64,000 nucleotides of DNA, taken from the NCBI RefSeq assembly GCF_017573545.1, contig NZ_JAGEOK010000017.1:1-64000 (forward strand), written 5' to 3'. The translations under genes were made by a program, and so were the position numbers. Source of the stretch: Actinomadura nitritigenes (GTDB taxonomy: Bacteria; Actinomycetota; Actinomycetes; Streptosporangiales; Streptosporangiaceae). Position 1 is the stretch's first letter. Each line of letters opens with the position of its first letter. The notes beneath the pieces were generated by a model that searched no databases, was not told where the DNA came from, and was given only the letters and a program-made list of their open reading frames with translations. Positions 1 through 9,700 of the stretch are shown here, piece after piece.

Positions 1-349
1 CCCTTCGCCGTTTTCGGGGGGGCGACCCCCCGAGCCCCCCGGTGTGGGGGCTCCGCCCCCACGCCCCCGGCGCGCGCTGCGCGCGCTTTTTGGGGCTTCG
101 CCCCTTGCCCCCCTCGGGCTTCGCCCTTGCATGCTGGCGCGGGTTTTTGCTCCGCGCCCTGTTCCTCGGTCCTCTGGCTTGTGCTGTTTTCGGGGTTCGG
201 TAATTGCGGGGTTTTTGGTGTCCGTATTTTCGGGGGTTCGTCCGGTGATCAACCGTTACGGATACGTTGCGGTCGGTGCGGGGTGGCCTGCCTAGACTGG
301 GCGGTGCGTGCGGGGGGATTTGCATTCTTGCTCATCCGATGGGAGTGGG
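1..349. repeat. Non-coding G/C-run repeat cluster upstream of the VWA gene
   Basis: No convincing gene is visible here. From about 11 to 130 there are short palindromes one after another: a GGGGGGCGACCCCCC-type element, GTGGGGGC facing CGCCCCCAC, GCGCGCG facing CGCGCGC, and GGGGC-TTC-GCCCC. The first element matches the dispersed repeat seen at 6798 and 11301. The stretch from 130 to 349 is less G/C-biased and presumably carries the promoter of the next gene, but no clear -35/-10 pair stands out. Forward open frames through the repeats look like composition artefacts. Confidence 0.55.
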
Positions 350-2437
350 ATGTCGGAGGATCCCTCTGGTCGGCGGGACGCGAGGGTCCAGGAATTCACC
401 GCCGTCTGCGGGCTTCTGCTGACCCTTCTCACGCTCTATGAGGGGCCGCTTCTGAGAATGCCGTGGTGGGGGCAGGCGCTCGTCATCCTCGGCATCGTGG
501 TGCTCGGGATCGTGATCGTCGCCGTCGCCACCTCCTCCGGGGGCGCGCCGGGGATCTGGCCGAGAGTGAAGGCCGCCATCGGGCGCGCCGTCGAGGTCGC
601 GCGGTGGGCGTGGGGGCTCGTGCGGCTCGGGGCGGCGGGGATCGCGGCGGCCGCCGTCGTCATCCTGGGGATCATGTTCGTGCCGCCGCTGTGGTCGGCG
701 GCCACGTCCGGCGGGGCCTGCGGCGAACCCATCGACCTGCGGGTCGTCACGGACGCCGAGAACGTCGGGCCGCTCACCGCGGCGGCGCGCCGGTACATGG
801 CGGACAGGTCCGGCGGCGGCTGCCGGGCGGTCACCGTCGACGTCACCGGGGACGCGCCGGCCGAGCAGGTCGAGAAGGGCTTCTCGCACGGCTGGACGAG
901 CCCCGGCACCGGCCTGAACGACGACGACTGCTCGTCGCGGCCCGCGCGGGCGACGCTGCTCGGCGCGCAGCCGGACGTCTGGATACCCGCCGGCTCGATC
1001 GTCGCGCGGGGCGTGCGGGACTACCTCGAAGGGCTGAGCACGTGCTCGGGGAAGGTGAGCCCCGTGCTGGCGCGAGCCGACCTCGACCTGCAGGGATCCG
1101 TCGCCTCGTCGCCTCTGGTCGTCGGCGTCTTCTCCAGGTCGGACCAGCCGGGCCTGGTCGCCGACGGCGGGAAGCGGAAGCTGGCGCCGCTGCTGGACGC
1201 GTTCTACAAGGACGGGCTGGTCCGCTCCCTCGCTCGTCCCTCCCCGGACGCCTCCTCGTCCGGGCTGCTGGCGACCCCGCTGCTGTACCAGGCCATGCCG
1301 GATTCCCGCGGCGATCCGGCGAAGGTGGAGGAGGCCCTCGCCCAGACCGAGGCGCCCGCCGGTGACGCGGTCTCGATGCTCTGCGAGCTGCGGAAGGGCG
1401 CTCCGGCCCCGCCCGACGGCATGGCCGTCATCGTGCCGGAGAGCGTCCTCGCCAGATACGACCACGGCGACGCGCTGGGAGGCACCGGATGCCCCAGCGG
1501 GGCGCCGCCCCAGCAGTGGCGGCTCTTCCCCTACTACGCCGATGACCTTCCGGTTCTCGACTACCCCTTCGTGCACGTCCGCTGGCAAGGCCAGGACACC
1601 GGCCGGCGCGACCGGGCGGTGGCGGACTTCCGCACGTGGCTCCAGCAGGACGCGCTGACGCGGGAAGGGCTCCGAACCCCGGCGGGCGCGCTGACCGGTG
1701 ACGACCACGCGGTGCGGGATCTTCGGAACGGAGGCCATCCCGTTCCCGAGAGCGTGCCGCCCCGTCCACCGGCCGGCGGCCAAGACTGCACCGGGTCGCT
1801 GGAGGAGCTGCTGGGCTGCTACCACGGCGCCCGGCCGCCGCTTCCGCTGAGCGTGATGCTCGACGTCTCCGGCTCCATGGCGAACCCGTCGGGGCCCCAG
1901 AGCGACCCGCGCCTCGGGTTCGCGCAGGCGCTGGCGCTGCGCATCATGGACGGCGTCCGGCCGAGCGCCCCGACGTCGCTGTTCCTGTTCTCGCGCCCGC
2001 CGAGGGCACCTCTCGGGTACCGGATGCCGAACGGCGGGCTGGCCGCCGCCGCGGGCGGCGAGTCGGACCGTTCCGACGTGGAGACCGCCGTCCAGCGGGC
2101 CACCACGAACGGCTGGGACCTGCCGCTCACGTCGGCCGTCGACCAGGCCGCCGCGCACCTGCCGCTCGGCCGGCAGACGCTGGTGGTGGTGACCGACGGG
2201 CAGGCCGCGTCCACCAACCCCGGCGCCGGCGGCCAGGCCGCCGCGCTCGCCCGGCGGCTCAAGAAGGACTACCCCGACATGGACCTGCTGATCGCGCTCA
2301 CCGCCTCGTCGGACTGCCGCGCCGAACCCGTCGCCTCGATCGCCGCCGCCTTCGGCCCGGACTCGTGCATGTCCGGGGACACCGTCGACGCGCTCACGAG
2401 TCTCGTGATGGCCCGGATCTACCGGAGCGACGGCTGA
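350..2437 (+). CDS. Membrane-anchored VWA-domain protein with a solute-binding-like region
   Basis: A 695-residue protein. Two hydrophobic segments near the N-terminus (about residues 35-60 and 95-120) should anchor it. A long outside region resembles bacterial solute-binding proteins (a stretch near 'DVWIPAGSIVARGVRDYLEG'). The last third is a von Willebrand A domain with an intact MIDAS motif, DVSGSMA (DxSxS). The ATG at 350 is preferred to a GTG at 308 because the protein looks complete from there. Its stop overlaps the next start (TGATG at 2435-2439), so the two genes are probably co-translated. VWA domains bind metal and protein partners; the actual partner is unknown. No permease or ATPase gene is adjacent. 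Confidence 0.8.
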   Translation: MSEDPSGRRDARVQEFTAVCGLLLTLLTLYEGPLLRMPWWGQALVILGIVVLGIVIVAVATSSGGAPGIWPRVKAAIGRAVEVARWAWGLVRLGAAGIAAAAVVILGIMFVPPLWSAATSGGACGEPIDLRVVTDAENVGPLTAAARRYMADRSGGGCRAVTVDVTGDAPAEQVEKGFSHGWTSPGTGLNDDDCSSRPARATLLGAQPDVWIPAGSIVARGVRDYLEGLSTCSGKVSPVLARADLDLQGSVASSPLVVGVFSRSDQPGLVADGGKRKLAPLLDAFYKDGLVRSLARPSPDASSSGLLATPLLYQAMPDSRGDPAKVEEALAQTEAPAGDAVSMLCELRKGAPAPPDGMAVIVPESVLARYDHGDALGGTGCPSGAPPQQWRLFPYYADDLPVLDYPFVHVRWQGQDTGRRDRAVADFRTWLQQDALTREGLRTPAGALTGDDHAVRDLRNGGHPVPESVPPRPPAGGQDCTGSLEELLGCYHGARPPLPLSVMLDVSGSMANPSGPQSDPRLGFAQALALRIMDGVRPSAPTSLFLFSRPPRAPLGYRMPNGGLAAAAGGESDRSDVETAVQRATTNGWDLPLTSAVDQAAAHLPLGRQTLVVVTDGQAASTNPGAGGQAAALARRLKKDYPDMDLLIALTASSDCRAEPVASIAAAFGPDSCMSGDTVDALTSLVMARIYRSDG

Positions 2438-3732
2438 TGGCCGCGCCGCGCAGGCGCATCGTCGCGTCCGTCGTGGCGTTCGCCGTGACGCTGGTGCTGC
2501 TGCAGGGGATCCGGTGGTCGCTGGCGTACCACCCGCTGTTCCACGGCTGCGGCGAGCACCGCGGCCTGACGATCGCCGCGGACGTCGACGTCAGCCCGGA
2601 CTTCCAGCGCCGCGCCCTCGTCGAGAAGTGGAACGGCCTGCACCCGAACGAGCCGGCGACCCTGATCGAGGTGGCGCGGTCGACGGACACCACGCGCAGC
2701 CAGATCGCCGCGGCCCTGGAGTCGGGGAGCTGCGCCTACGACGTGCTGCTCGTCGACGTGGCGTGGCTGCCGGAGTACGCGCGGCGGGGCTTCCTGGCGC
2801 CGGTGCGGAACGCCTGGATGGACGGCCCGTCCGACTTCCTCCCGTCGACCATGAGGACGGGCCAGTGGAAGGGCGAGCAGTACGCGGTGCCGTGGTTCAC
2901 CGACGCCGGCCTGCTGTACGTGCGGAAGGGCACGAAGCCCCCCGGCTCCTTCGACGAGCTGCTCAAGGACGGGTACGCGACGCAGCTGGCGGACTACGAG
3001 GGGCTCACCGCGAACGCGCTGGAGGCCATCTGGAACTCCACGGGGGAGCTGGTCCTCAGCGACGCCGTCGACAAGGTGGACGTGCGGACCGCCCAGGTCG
3101 TCCTGACCGGCCTCGACCACCTCGCGCAGGGCGGGCCCGCCCTGGCCGCGTCCCGGGACTCCATGGAGGACGGCTCCCTCAAGGCGTTCGCCTCGGGGCA
3201 GGCGACGCTCATGCGCAACTGGCCGTACGCCTTCAGGGCGCTCACCGCCGACCCGCGCGTCGGGAACGGCTTCGACGTCCGGCCCCTGCCGTCCCGGGGC
3301 TACACGGTGCTCGGCGGCTGGGACCTCGCGGTGTCCGCGCGCTCCAGGCACCAGGCCGAGGCGGGCGAGCTGATCCGTTTCCTGACCCGCAGGGACTCGC
3401 AGCACACCCTGTTCGTGTGCGGCGGGTTCACACCGACGCGGAGCTCGGTGTTCGACGACAGGAACCCGTGCGGCGACGAGAAGTACAGTTCGGGCGAGCT
3501 GCCACCGGCCGACCGTTTCGCGCAGTTCGCCGGCACGCTCAAGACGGCGCTGTTCCAGGCGCGGCCCCGCCCCGTCACGCCGTACTACGCGCAGTTCAGC
3601 GAGTCCTTCCGCGGCTGCGTGGAGCAGGTGCTCGACGCCCACGCCGTTCCCCCGCGGGCCCGGGAGCCGAGCGCCGCGACGCTCGCGAAGGTGCTCACCG
3701 CCGCGCTGAAGGGCGAGCACAGCAGCTGCTAG
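2437..3732 (+). CDS. Extracellular solute-binding protein, membrane-anchored
   Basis: A 431-residue protein with an N-terminal hydrophobic segment (about residues 8-25) and no lipobox cysteine, so it is probably tethered by an uncleaved helix. The rest resembles family 1 extracellular sugar-binding proteins: a 'CAYDVLLVDVAWLPEYARRG' stretch, then a lobe with 'QYAVPWFTDAGLLYVRKG', typical of ABC substrate-binding folds. The start overlaps the VWA gene's stop by one base. No transporter genes flank it, so binding or sensing together with the VWA protein is more likely than import. Its stop codon overlaps that of the convergent hydrolase through a shared CTAG. Confidence 0.75.
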   Translation: MAAPRRRIVASVVAFAVTLVLLQGIRWSLAYHPLFHGCGEHRGLTIAADVDVSPDFQRRALVEKWNGLHPNEPATLIEVARSTDTTRSQIAAALESGSCAYDVLLVDVAWLPEYARRGFLAPVRNAWMDGPSDFLPSTMRTGQWKGEQYAVPWFTDAGLLYVRKGTKPPGSFDELLKDGYATQLADYEGLTANALEAIWNSTGELVLSDAVDKVDVRTAQVVLTGLDHLAQGGPALAASRDSMEDGSLKAFASGQATLMRNWPYAFRALTADPRVGNGFDVRPLPSRGYTVLGGWDLAVSARSRHQAEAGELIRFLTRRDSQHTLFVCGGFTPTRSSVFDDRNPCGDEKYSSGELPPADRFAQFAGTLKTALFQARPRPVTPYYAQFSESFRGCVEQVLDAHAVPPRAREPSAATLAKVLTAALKGEHSSC

Positions 3733-4401
3733 CGCGCGTTGTTGATGATCTCCGCCAGGCGGGCCGGGTGGGAGAGGAACGCGGAGTGGCTGGAGGGGAG
3801 TTCGCGTGCGTGGGCGGCGCGGGTGCTCAGCGTTCGCTGGACGCCCACGGCGGTCGCGCGGTCCTGCGTGCAGACGACGTAGGTGGAGGGGATCGCCTTC
3901 CAGGCGACGGCGTTCGGTGACTGCTGCGTGAAGGGCGGGGCCATGGGGCGGAGGTGGCGCGCGGCCTCTCGGGGGTCGGGGCAGTCGTGGAAGAGGACGT
4001 GCTCGGCGCGGTCGGGCTTGAAGGCGAGCAGGCCGTCCTCCGTGACGTCGCAGTCGATCTCCGGGTTGACGTTGGGCTCGTCGCCGGCCCGGGCGCCGAA
4101 GCCCATGAGGGTCTCGCCCTCGTCGGCGTTGTAGGCGGCGACGTAGACGAGGTGGCGCACGGCGGGGTGGCCGGCGGCGGCTTCGGTCGCGGGGATGCCG
4201 CCGTAGGAGTGGGCGACGAGGGTGACGCCGGTGTGGGCGTCCAGGACCTCCCTGATCGCGCGGGCGTCGTCGTGCATGTCGCCGTGGGCGGGGCCGCAGC
4301 TGGGCAGGTCGACCGCGACGGCCGGGGCGTCCAGGCGAGGCGTCACCTCCCCCCAGTACCAGGGGGCTGTGCCAGGCTCCGTGCACCAGGACGTACGTCA
4401 T
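3729..4401 (-). pseudogene. Alpha/beta hydrolase with a one-base frameshift near the N-terminus
   Basis: The start at 4401 encodes MTYVLVHGAWHSP, the usual first strand and oxyanion motif (HGxW) of small alpha/beta hydrolases. The frame is then lost: the expected WYWGEVTPRLD follows only if one base is removed from the five-G run at 4362-4366 (+ strand). Past that point the frame is intact to the stop, with nucleophile motif AHSYGG and a late SSHSAF histidine region, about 223 residues when corrected. A GTG at 4346 could start a 205-residue product, but it would lack the first strand and HGxW. Either a recent pseudogene or a homopolymer sequencing error; the undamaged remainder favours recent or artefactual. 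Confidence 0.75.
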
Positions 4402-4490
4402 GGCCGGTCCTCTCCTCGGCTGCGATACATCGTAGGACGATCTGGCGGGGGCGTCTCAGGGCTGCGGGGAGGCGGACATAACCTGGGCGT

Positions 4491-4868
4491 ATGCGGAAAG
4501 TGGTGGCGGGTGCGCTCGATGTCTGCTGCGTGCTCGTGTTCGTGGCGATCGGGCGCAGCTCGCATGACGAGGCGGCCAGTGTGACGGGGTTCCTGAACAC
4601 CGCCTGGCCGTTCCTGGCGGGCCTCGCGGCCGGGTGGGCCGTGCTGCGGGCGTGGCGGCGGCGGCCCGACGCGGTGGTGCCGGTGGGGATCGGGGTCTGG
4701 CTGTCGACGGTCGCGGTGGGGATGGTGCTGCGGGTGGTCTCGGGGCAGGGGATCGCGTTCACGTTCGTGCTGGTCGCGCTCGTGTTCCTGGGGCTGGTGC
4801 TGCTCGGATGGCGGGGCGTCGCGCGGGGTGCGGTGGCGCTCCGGGGTGACAAACCCGAGCGTGTCTGA
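4491..4868 (+). CDS. DUF3054 family membrane protein
   Basis: A 125-residue protein with four hydrophobic helices and the pattern of actinobacterial DUF3054 proteins (opening with LDVCCVLVFVAIGRSSHDE, then a TAWPFLAGLAAGW helix). Function unknown. A TAACCT hexamer lies at 4479-4484, six bases before the ATG, and no Shine-Dalgarno sequence is visible, so a leaderless transcript is likely. It is divergent from the broken hydrolase. Confidence 0.8.
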   Translation: MRKVVAGALDVCCVLVFVAIGRSSHDEAASVTGFLNTAWPFLAGLAAGWAVLRAWRRRPDAVVPVGIGVWLSTVAVGMVLRVVSGQGIAFTFVLVALVFLGLVLLGWRGVARGAVALRGDKPERV

Positions 4869-4947
4869 GTTGTTGGATCTCTCCAAATGACCGGGCGGTC
4901 TGTTTGCCGGTCGGGCCGGTTGACGCCGGGCGCGCGGTGCTGGTGAA

Positions 4948-4972
4948 GTTACCCGCGAGTCACGTGGGTGAC
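4948..4972. promoter_or_regulatory. Palindromic operator candidate ahead of the acyl-AMP ligase
   Basis: GTTACCC and GGGTGAC (one mismatch) enclose CGCG and CGTG half-sites. A nested near-palindrome, TTACCCGCGAGTCA, occupies 4949-4962. It lies 27-51 bases before the ligase ATG, where a repressor would act. The TetR gene at 13112 is one possible binder; this is inference only. Confidence 0.4.
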
Positions 4973-4998
4973 CGAGCAAGCATGTCGAAGGGGACACG

Positions 4999-6648
4999 AT
5001 GGCATCAGCGCTGCGGGACTGGCTGGACAAGCCGAACACCGGACGCGGCGTCCACCTGGCGGCCGACGACGGCGGCTGGGACTTCCGCGGCTACGGTGAG
5101 CTGGCCTCCGCCGCGCGCCGCACGGCCGGAGCGCTGATCGAGGAGGGCGTCCGCCCGGGCGACGTGGTCTGCCTGATCCTGCCCACGGACTTCACCTGCA
5201 TCGAGACCTACTTCGGCGTGTGGGCCGCGGGCGCCACGGTCTGCCTGATCACCCCGCCCCTGTTCCAGGACGGCGACGACTACGTCGCGCACGTGGCCGC
5301 GATCCTGCGGCAGGCGAAGCCGGTGCTGGTGGCCGCGTCCACGGACCTGGCGGACTACGCGGGACGGGCGATGGCGCAGGCCGGCCTTCCCGGCGAGCCC
5401 TGGCTGCCGCGGCAGGCGGCGGCCGAGGCCGAGGTGCAGCCCGCCGGGGAGCTGGCGCTGCTGCAGTTCACCTCGGGGTCCAGCGGCGCGCCGCGCGGCG
5501 TCATGGTGACCTGGGACAACCTGGAGGCCAACAGCGAGCTGATCGCCCGGTCGGCGGGTTTCGAGGACGACGACGTCGTCGCGTCGTGGCTGCCGCTCTA
5601 CCACGACATGGGGCTGATCGGCTGCTTCCTCACGCCGATCGCCCGGCAGGGGATGCTGCGGCTGATGCGCCCTGACCACTTCATCCGCGACCCCGCACGC
5701 TGGATCCGCTGCTTCGCCGAGGCCCAGCACACGGCGGCGCCGCCGTTCGCGTACGCCTACTGCGCGCGGCGGGTGAAGCCGGAGCAGCTGGAGGGCCTGG
5801 ACCTGTCCGGCTGGAAGATGGCGCTGATCGGCGCGGAGCCCATCGACCCGCACTCGCTCGAGGTGTTCGCCCAGCTGCTGGAGCCGTTCGGCTTCTCGCG
5901 GACGGCGTTCCGCCCGGCGTACGGGATGGCGGAGACGACGCTGCTCGTCACGATGGACAAGGAGCTGCGCGACCCGCTGGCCGTCCGGCCCGACCGGGAG
6001 TCCCTGTCGTTCGGGAAGCCCGTGCGGATCCTGGAGCAGCACTCGCTCGGGCGGCGGTCGGTCGGCGCGAAGGCGGGCTGGATCGTCGGCTGCGGGACGC
6101 CCGAGGAGGACGTGCCCGTCCGGATCGTCGACGACGAGGGCCGGGCGATGCCGGAGGACGTGCTCGGCGAGATCGTCGTGGGCGGCGCCTCGGCGTGCCC
6201 GGGCTACTTCGCGGGCGCCGAGGCCAAGTCGACGCGGTTCATCGACGGCGAGGTCTACACGGGCGACGCGGGCTTCTTCCACGAGGGCCAGCTGTTCGTG
6301 CTGGGGCGGATGGGCGACAGCATCAAGGTGCGCGGCCGGTCCGTCTACGTGGAGGACCTCGAATCCAAGATCGCCGAGGTGTCCGGGCTCGGCAAGGGCC
6401 GCATCGTGGTCGTCGGGGTGCCGGGCGCCGGGCAGAAGGGCCTCGCGCTGTTCGCCGAGACGCTGGACGACGCGTGGGTGCCCGAGGTGCGCGAGACGCT
6501 GCGCCGCCGGGTCGGCGAGGACGTCGAGGTGACGATCGTGGTCGGCACCGGGCTGATCCAGCGCACCTCCAGCGGCAAGCCCCGCCGCCGGTACATGTGG
6601 GAGCGGCTCAAGGACGGCAGGATGGACGGCGCCCGCGTCGTGGACTGA
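4999..6648 (+). CDS. Fatty acyl-AMP ligase (FAAL, FadD32-like)
   Basis: A 549-residue adenylate-forming enzyme expected to activate a fatty acid as its acyl-adenylate for transfer to a carrier protein or acyltransferase. Seen: P-loop TSGSSGAPRG (about 157-166), the FAAL-typical SWLPLYHDMGLIG block, YGMAETTL, TGDAGF, and a C-terminal lysine motif (SSGKPRRRYMW). Length and motifs match FAALs rather than CoA ligases. The ATG has an AAGGGG Shine-Dalgarno. No carrier protein or polyketide synthase is encoded nearby, so the acceptor is unclear; the hydrolase/ligase fusion 116 bases downstream is the obvious candidate partner. Confidence 0.85.
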   Translation: MASALRDWLDKPNTGRGVHLAADDGGWDFRGYGELASAARRTAGALIEEGVRPGDVVCLILPTDFTCIETYFGVWAAGATVCLITPPLFQDGDDYVAHVAAILRQAKPVLVAASTDLADYAGRAMAQAGLPGEPWLPRQAAAEAEVQPAGELALLQFTSGSSGAPRGVMVTWDNLEANSELIARSAGFEDDDVVASWLPLYHDMGLIGCFLTPIARQGMLRLMRPDHFIRDPARWIRCFAEAQHTAAPPFAYAYCARRVKPEQLEGLDLSGWKMALIGAEPIDPHSLEVFAQLLEPFGFSRTAFRPAYGMAETTLLVTMDKELRDPLAVRPDRESLSFGKPVRILEQHSLGRRSVGAKAGWIVGCGTPEEDVPVRIVDDEGRAMPEDVLGEIVVGGASACPGYFAGAEAKSTRFIDGEVYTGDAGFFHEGQLFVLGRMGDSIKVRGRSVYVEDLESKIAEVSGLGKGRIVVVGVPGAGQKGLALFAETLDDAWVPEVRETLRRRVGEDVEVTIVVGTGLIQRTSSGKPRRRYMWERLKDGRMDGARVVD

Positions 6649-6763
6649 GCCCGCGCGGCCGGCCGGGAAGGGCGGCGCCGCGAGGTCGTCCTCCGAACGG
6701 GGCGTCCAATTGCTAAAGCCGGTGATAACGGACAACATGGGTTGACGCTCTGAGAGGTCGACG

Positions 6764-9700
6764 ATGCCGTCTGTTGCCACGACGCTTTTTCGTGCCGTTC
6801 GAGGGGGGACGACCCCCCGCGCCCCCCGGCTCGCTTCGCTCGTTGAATTGGGCTCCCGCCTGGGTTCCACCGCCCAGAACGCCCTCGAGGTCGCCCGTTT
6901 CGGCGGCCTCGACACCGAGGAGGACGCCTCCCCGTTCGAGGTGGTGACCGAGCAGCGGGTGTACCGGCTGCGGCACTACTTCCCGCGGGCGGCGGACGGG
7001 CCGGTGATGCTGCTCGTCCCGCCGCTGATGATCACCGCCGAGGTGTACGACATCTCCTCGCGGGTCAGCGCGGTGGGGGTGCTCCGGGATCTCGGCGTGG
7101 ACCCGTGGGTGGTCGACTTCGGCGCGCCCGAGCGCGAGCCCGGCGGGCTGGAGCGGACCGTCACCGACCACGTGGTGGCGGTCAGCGACGCGATCGACCG
7201 GGTCCGCGCGATCACCGGCCGGGACGTCCACCTCGCCGGGTACTCGCAGGGCGGCATGTTCGTCTACCAGGCGGCGGCGTACCGGCGCAGCGAGGGCGTG
7301 GCGTCGATCGTGACGTTCGGCAGCCCGTCCGACACCAGCGTCGGGCTGCCGTTCGGGCTGCCGAGCTGGATCGCGACGGAGGGCGCCGAGCGGATCCCGG
7401 ACTGGATGCTCGGCGGGTTCGCGGTGCCGGGCTGGGTGACGCGGCTGGGATTCCAGCTGCTCAGCCCGGTGAAGTCGGTGCGGTCGCGGGCCGAGTTCCT
7501 CATGCAGCTGCACGACCGGGAGCGGCTCGCGCCGCGCGAGCGGCAGCGCCGGTTCCTGGAGCGGGAGGGCTGGGTGTCGTGGCCCGGCCCGGCGCTCGCG
7601 GAGTTCATCCGGCAGTTCATCCAGCACAACCGGATGCTGACGGGCGGGTTCGTGATCGGCGACCGCCTCGTCACGCTGGCCGACATCACCTGCCCGGTGC
7701 TGACGTTCGTCGGCGAGGTCGACGAGATCGCGGCGCCGCCGATGGTGCGCGGGATCCGGCGGGCCGCGCCGCGCGCCCAGGTGTACGAGGCGTGCCTGCG
7801 GGCCGGGCACTTCGGGCTCGTGGTGGGCAGCCTCGCGATCTCCCGGACGTGGCCGTCGGTCGCGGCGTGGGTGCGGTGGCGCGAGGGCGACGGGGAGCCG
7901 CCGGAGATCGTCGCGCCGGTGACCGGGGACGAGGAGGCGCCGCCGGCGTCCCTTCCCGGCGGGGCCGCGGGCTACGGCCTCCAGCTGGCGATGGGCATCG
8001 GGACCAGCGCGGCGCGCTCGGCGTTCCGGACGGCGGCGCGGGCCGTCCAGGGGACGCGGCAGCTGGGCGGGGAGGCCGCGCAGAACCTGCCGCGGCTGGC
8101 CCGGCTGGAGCGGATCCACTCCGACACGCGGATGTCGATGGGCCTGCTCCTGGACGAGCAGGCCCGGCGCATGCCCGGCGAGGTGTTCTTCCTCTACCAG
8201 GGCCGCGCGCACACCCACGACGCCGCCAAGCGGCGCATCGACGCGATCGTGCGGGGGCTGATCCACATCGGCGTCCGGCACGGGGACGCGGTGGGCGTGC
8301 TGATGGGGACGCGGCCGACGGCGCTGGCGCTGGTCGCCGCGCTGAGCCGGCTCGGCGCCGTCGCGGTGCTGCTGCGCCCGGACGGCGACCCGGCGGCGGA
8401 GGCCCGGCTGAGCGGGGTCACCCGGGTGATCGCCGACCCCGAGCACGCGGCGCGGGCCGCCCGCCTCGACGGGGTCGAGGGCCACGTGCTCGGCGGCGCC
8501 GGACGCGGCGACCGGCCGGGCGGGCGCGGCCCGCTGCCCGACATGGAGCTGATCGACCCGGACGCGGTGGAGCCGCCGCGCTGGTACCGGCCGAACCCGG
8601 GACGGGCCGGCGACCTCGCGTTCGTGATCTTCAGCGGGGACGGCGAGCACCTGCGCGCGAACCGGATCACCAACCGGCGGTGGGCGCTGTCGGCGTTCGG
8701 CACGGCCTCGTCCGCCGCGCTGTCCCCGGCCGACACCGTCTACAGCATCACGCCGCTGCAGCACCCGTCCGCGCTGCTGATGAGCCTCGGCGGCGCCGTC
8801 GCGGGCGGTGCGCGGCTCGCGCTCGCCGGCGGCTACGACCCGGAGACGTTCTGGGACGAGGCGCGCCGCTACGGCGTGACCGTCGCGTCCTACACCTGGA
8901 CGCTGCTGCGCGACCTGGTGAACGCGCCGCCCGACCCGGCCGAGCGGTACCACGCGGTGCGGCTGTTCATCGGGTCGGGGATGCCGCGCAACCTGTGGCG
9001 GCGGGTCGAGGACCGGTTCGCGCCCGCGCGGGTGCTGGAGTTCTACGCCTCGACGGAGGGCGAGGCGGTCCTGGTCAACCTGAGCGGCAAGAAGCCCGGC
9101 TCGCTCGGCCGCCCGCTGCCCGGCAGCGCCGAGGTGCGGCCGGCCCGCTACGACCTGGAGAGCGGGCGCCTCGTCCAGGGGCCGGACGGCCTCGGGATCG
9201 AGTGCGAGCCCGGCGAGATCGGCATGCTGCTCGCGCGGGTCCGGCCGTCGGCGCTGGGGTCGGCGGCGCGGCCGGTGCGCGGGGTGTTCCGTCCCGAGGA
9301 CGCGTGGACGATCACCGGGGACCTGTTCCGGCGCGACGCCGACGGCGACTTCTGGCTGGTCGGGCGGGACGCTGAGCTGATTCGCACGGCGGAGGGGATC
9401 GTCCCGCCGGGGCCGATCCGCGACGCGCTCGGCGACCTGCCGTACATCGACGTCGTCGCGGTCTACGGCATCCCGGTCGGCGACACCGAGCTCGCCGCCG
9501 CGGCGGTGAGCCTGCGCGAGCCCAAGCGGAGCGAGAAGGGCGCGGGGGGCGGTTCCGCCGCGGACGGCGCCGAGCTGAAGCCGGTGGACCTGTCGGAGGC
9601 GCTGCTGCGGGTCGAGCCGGGGATGCGGCCGTCGATCGTCCGGGTGGTGGACGAGGTGCCCGTCACGGCGGGGCGGCGGCTGCGGACGGCGCCGCTGCGC

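Noticed and set aside
44..441. Forward frames in the first 450 bases
   Set aside because: They run through palindromic G/C repeats and carry no ribosome site or recognisable protein.
2419..4401. Very long minus-strand open frame (660 codons) across the solute-binding and hydrolase genes
   Set aside because: It is Arg/Pro/Gly-rich antisense of a clear gene. Only its first ~13 codons are meaningful, as the true start of the frameshifted hydrolase.
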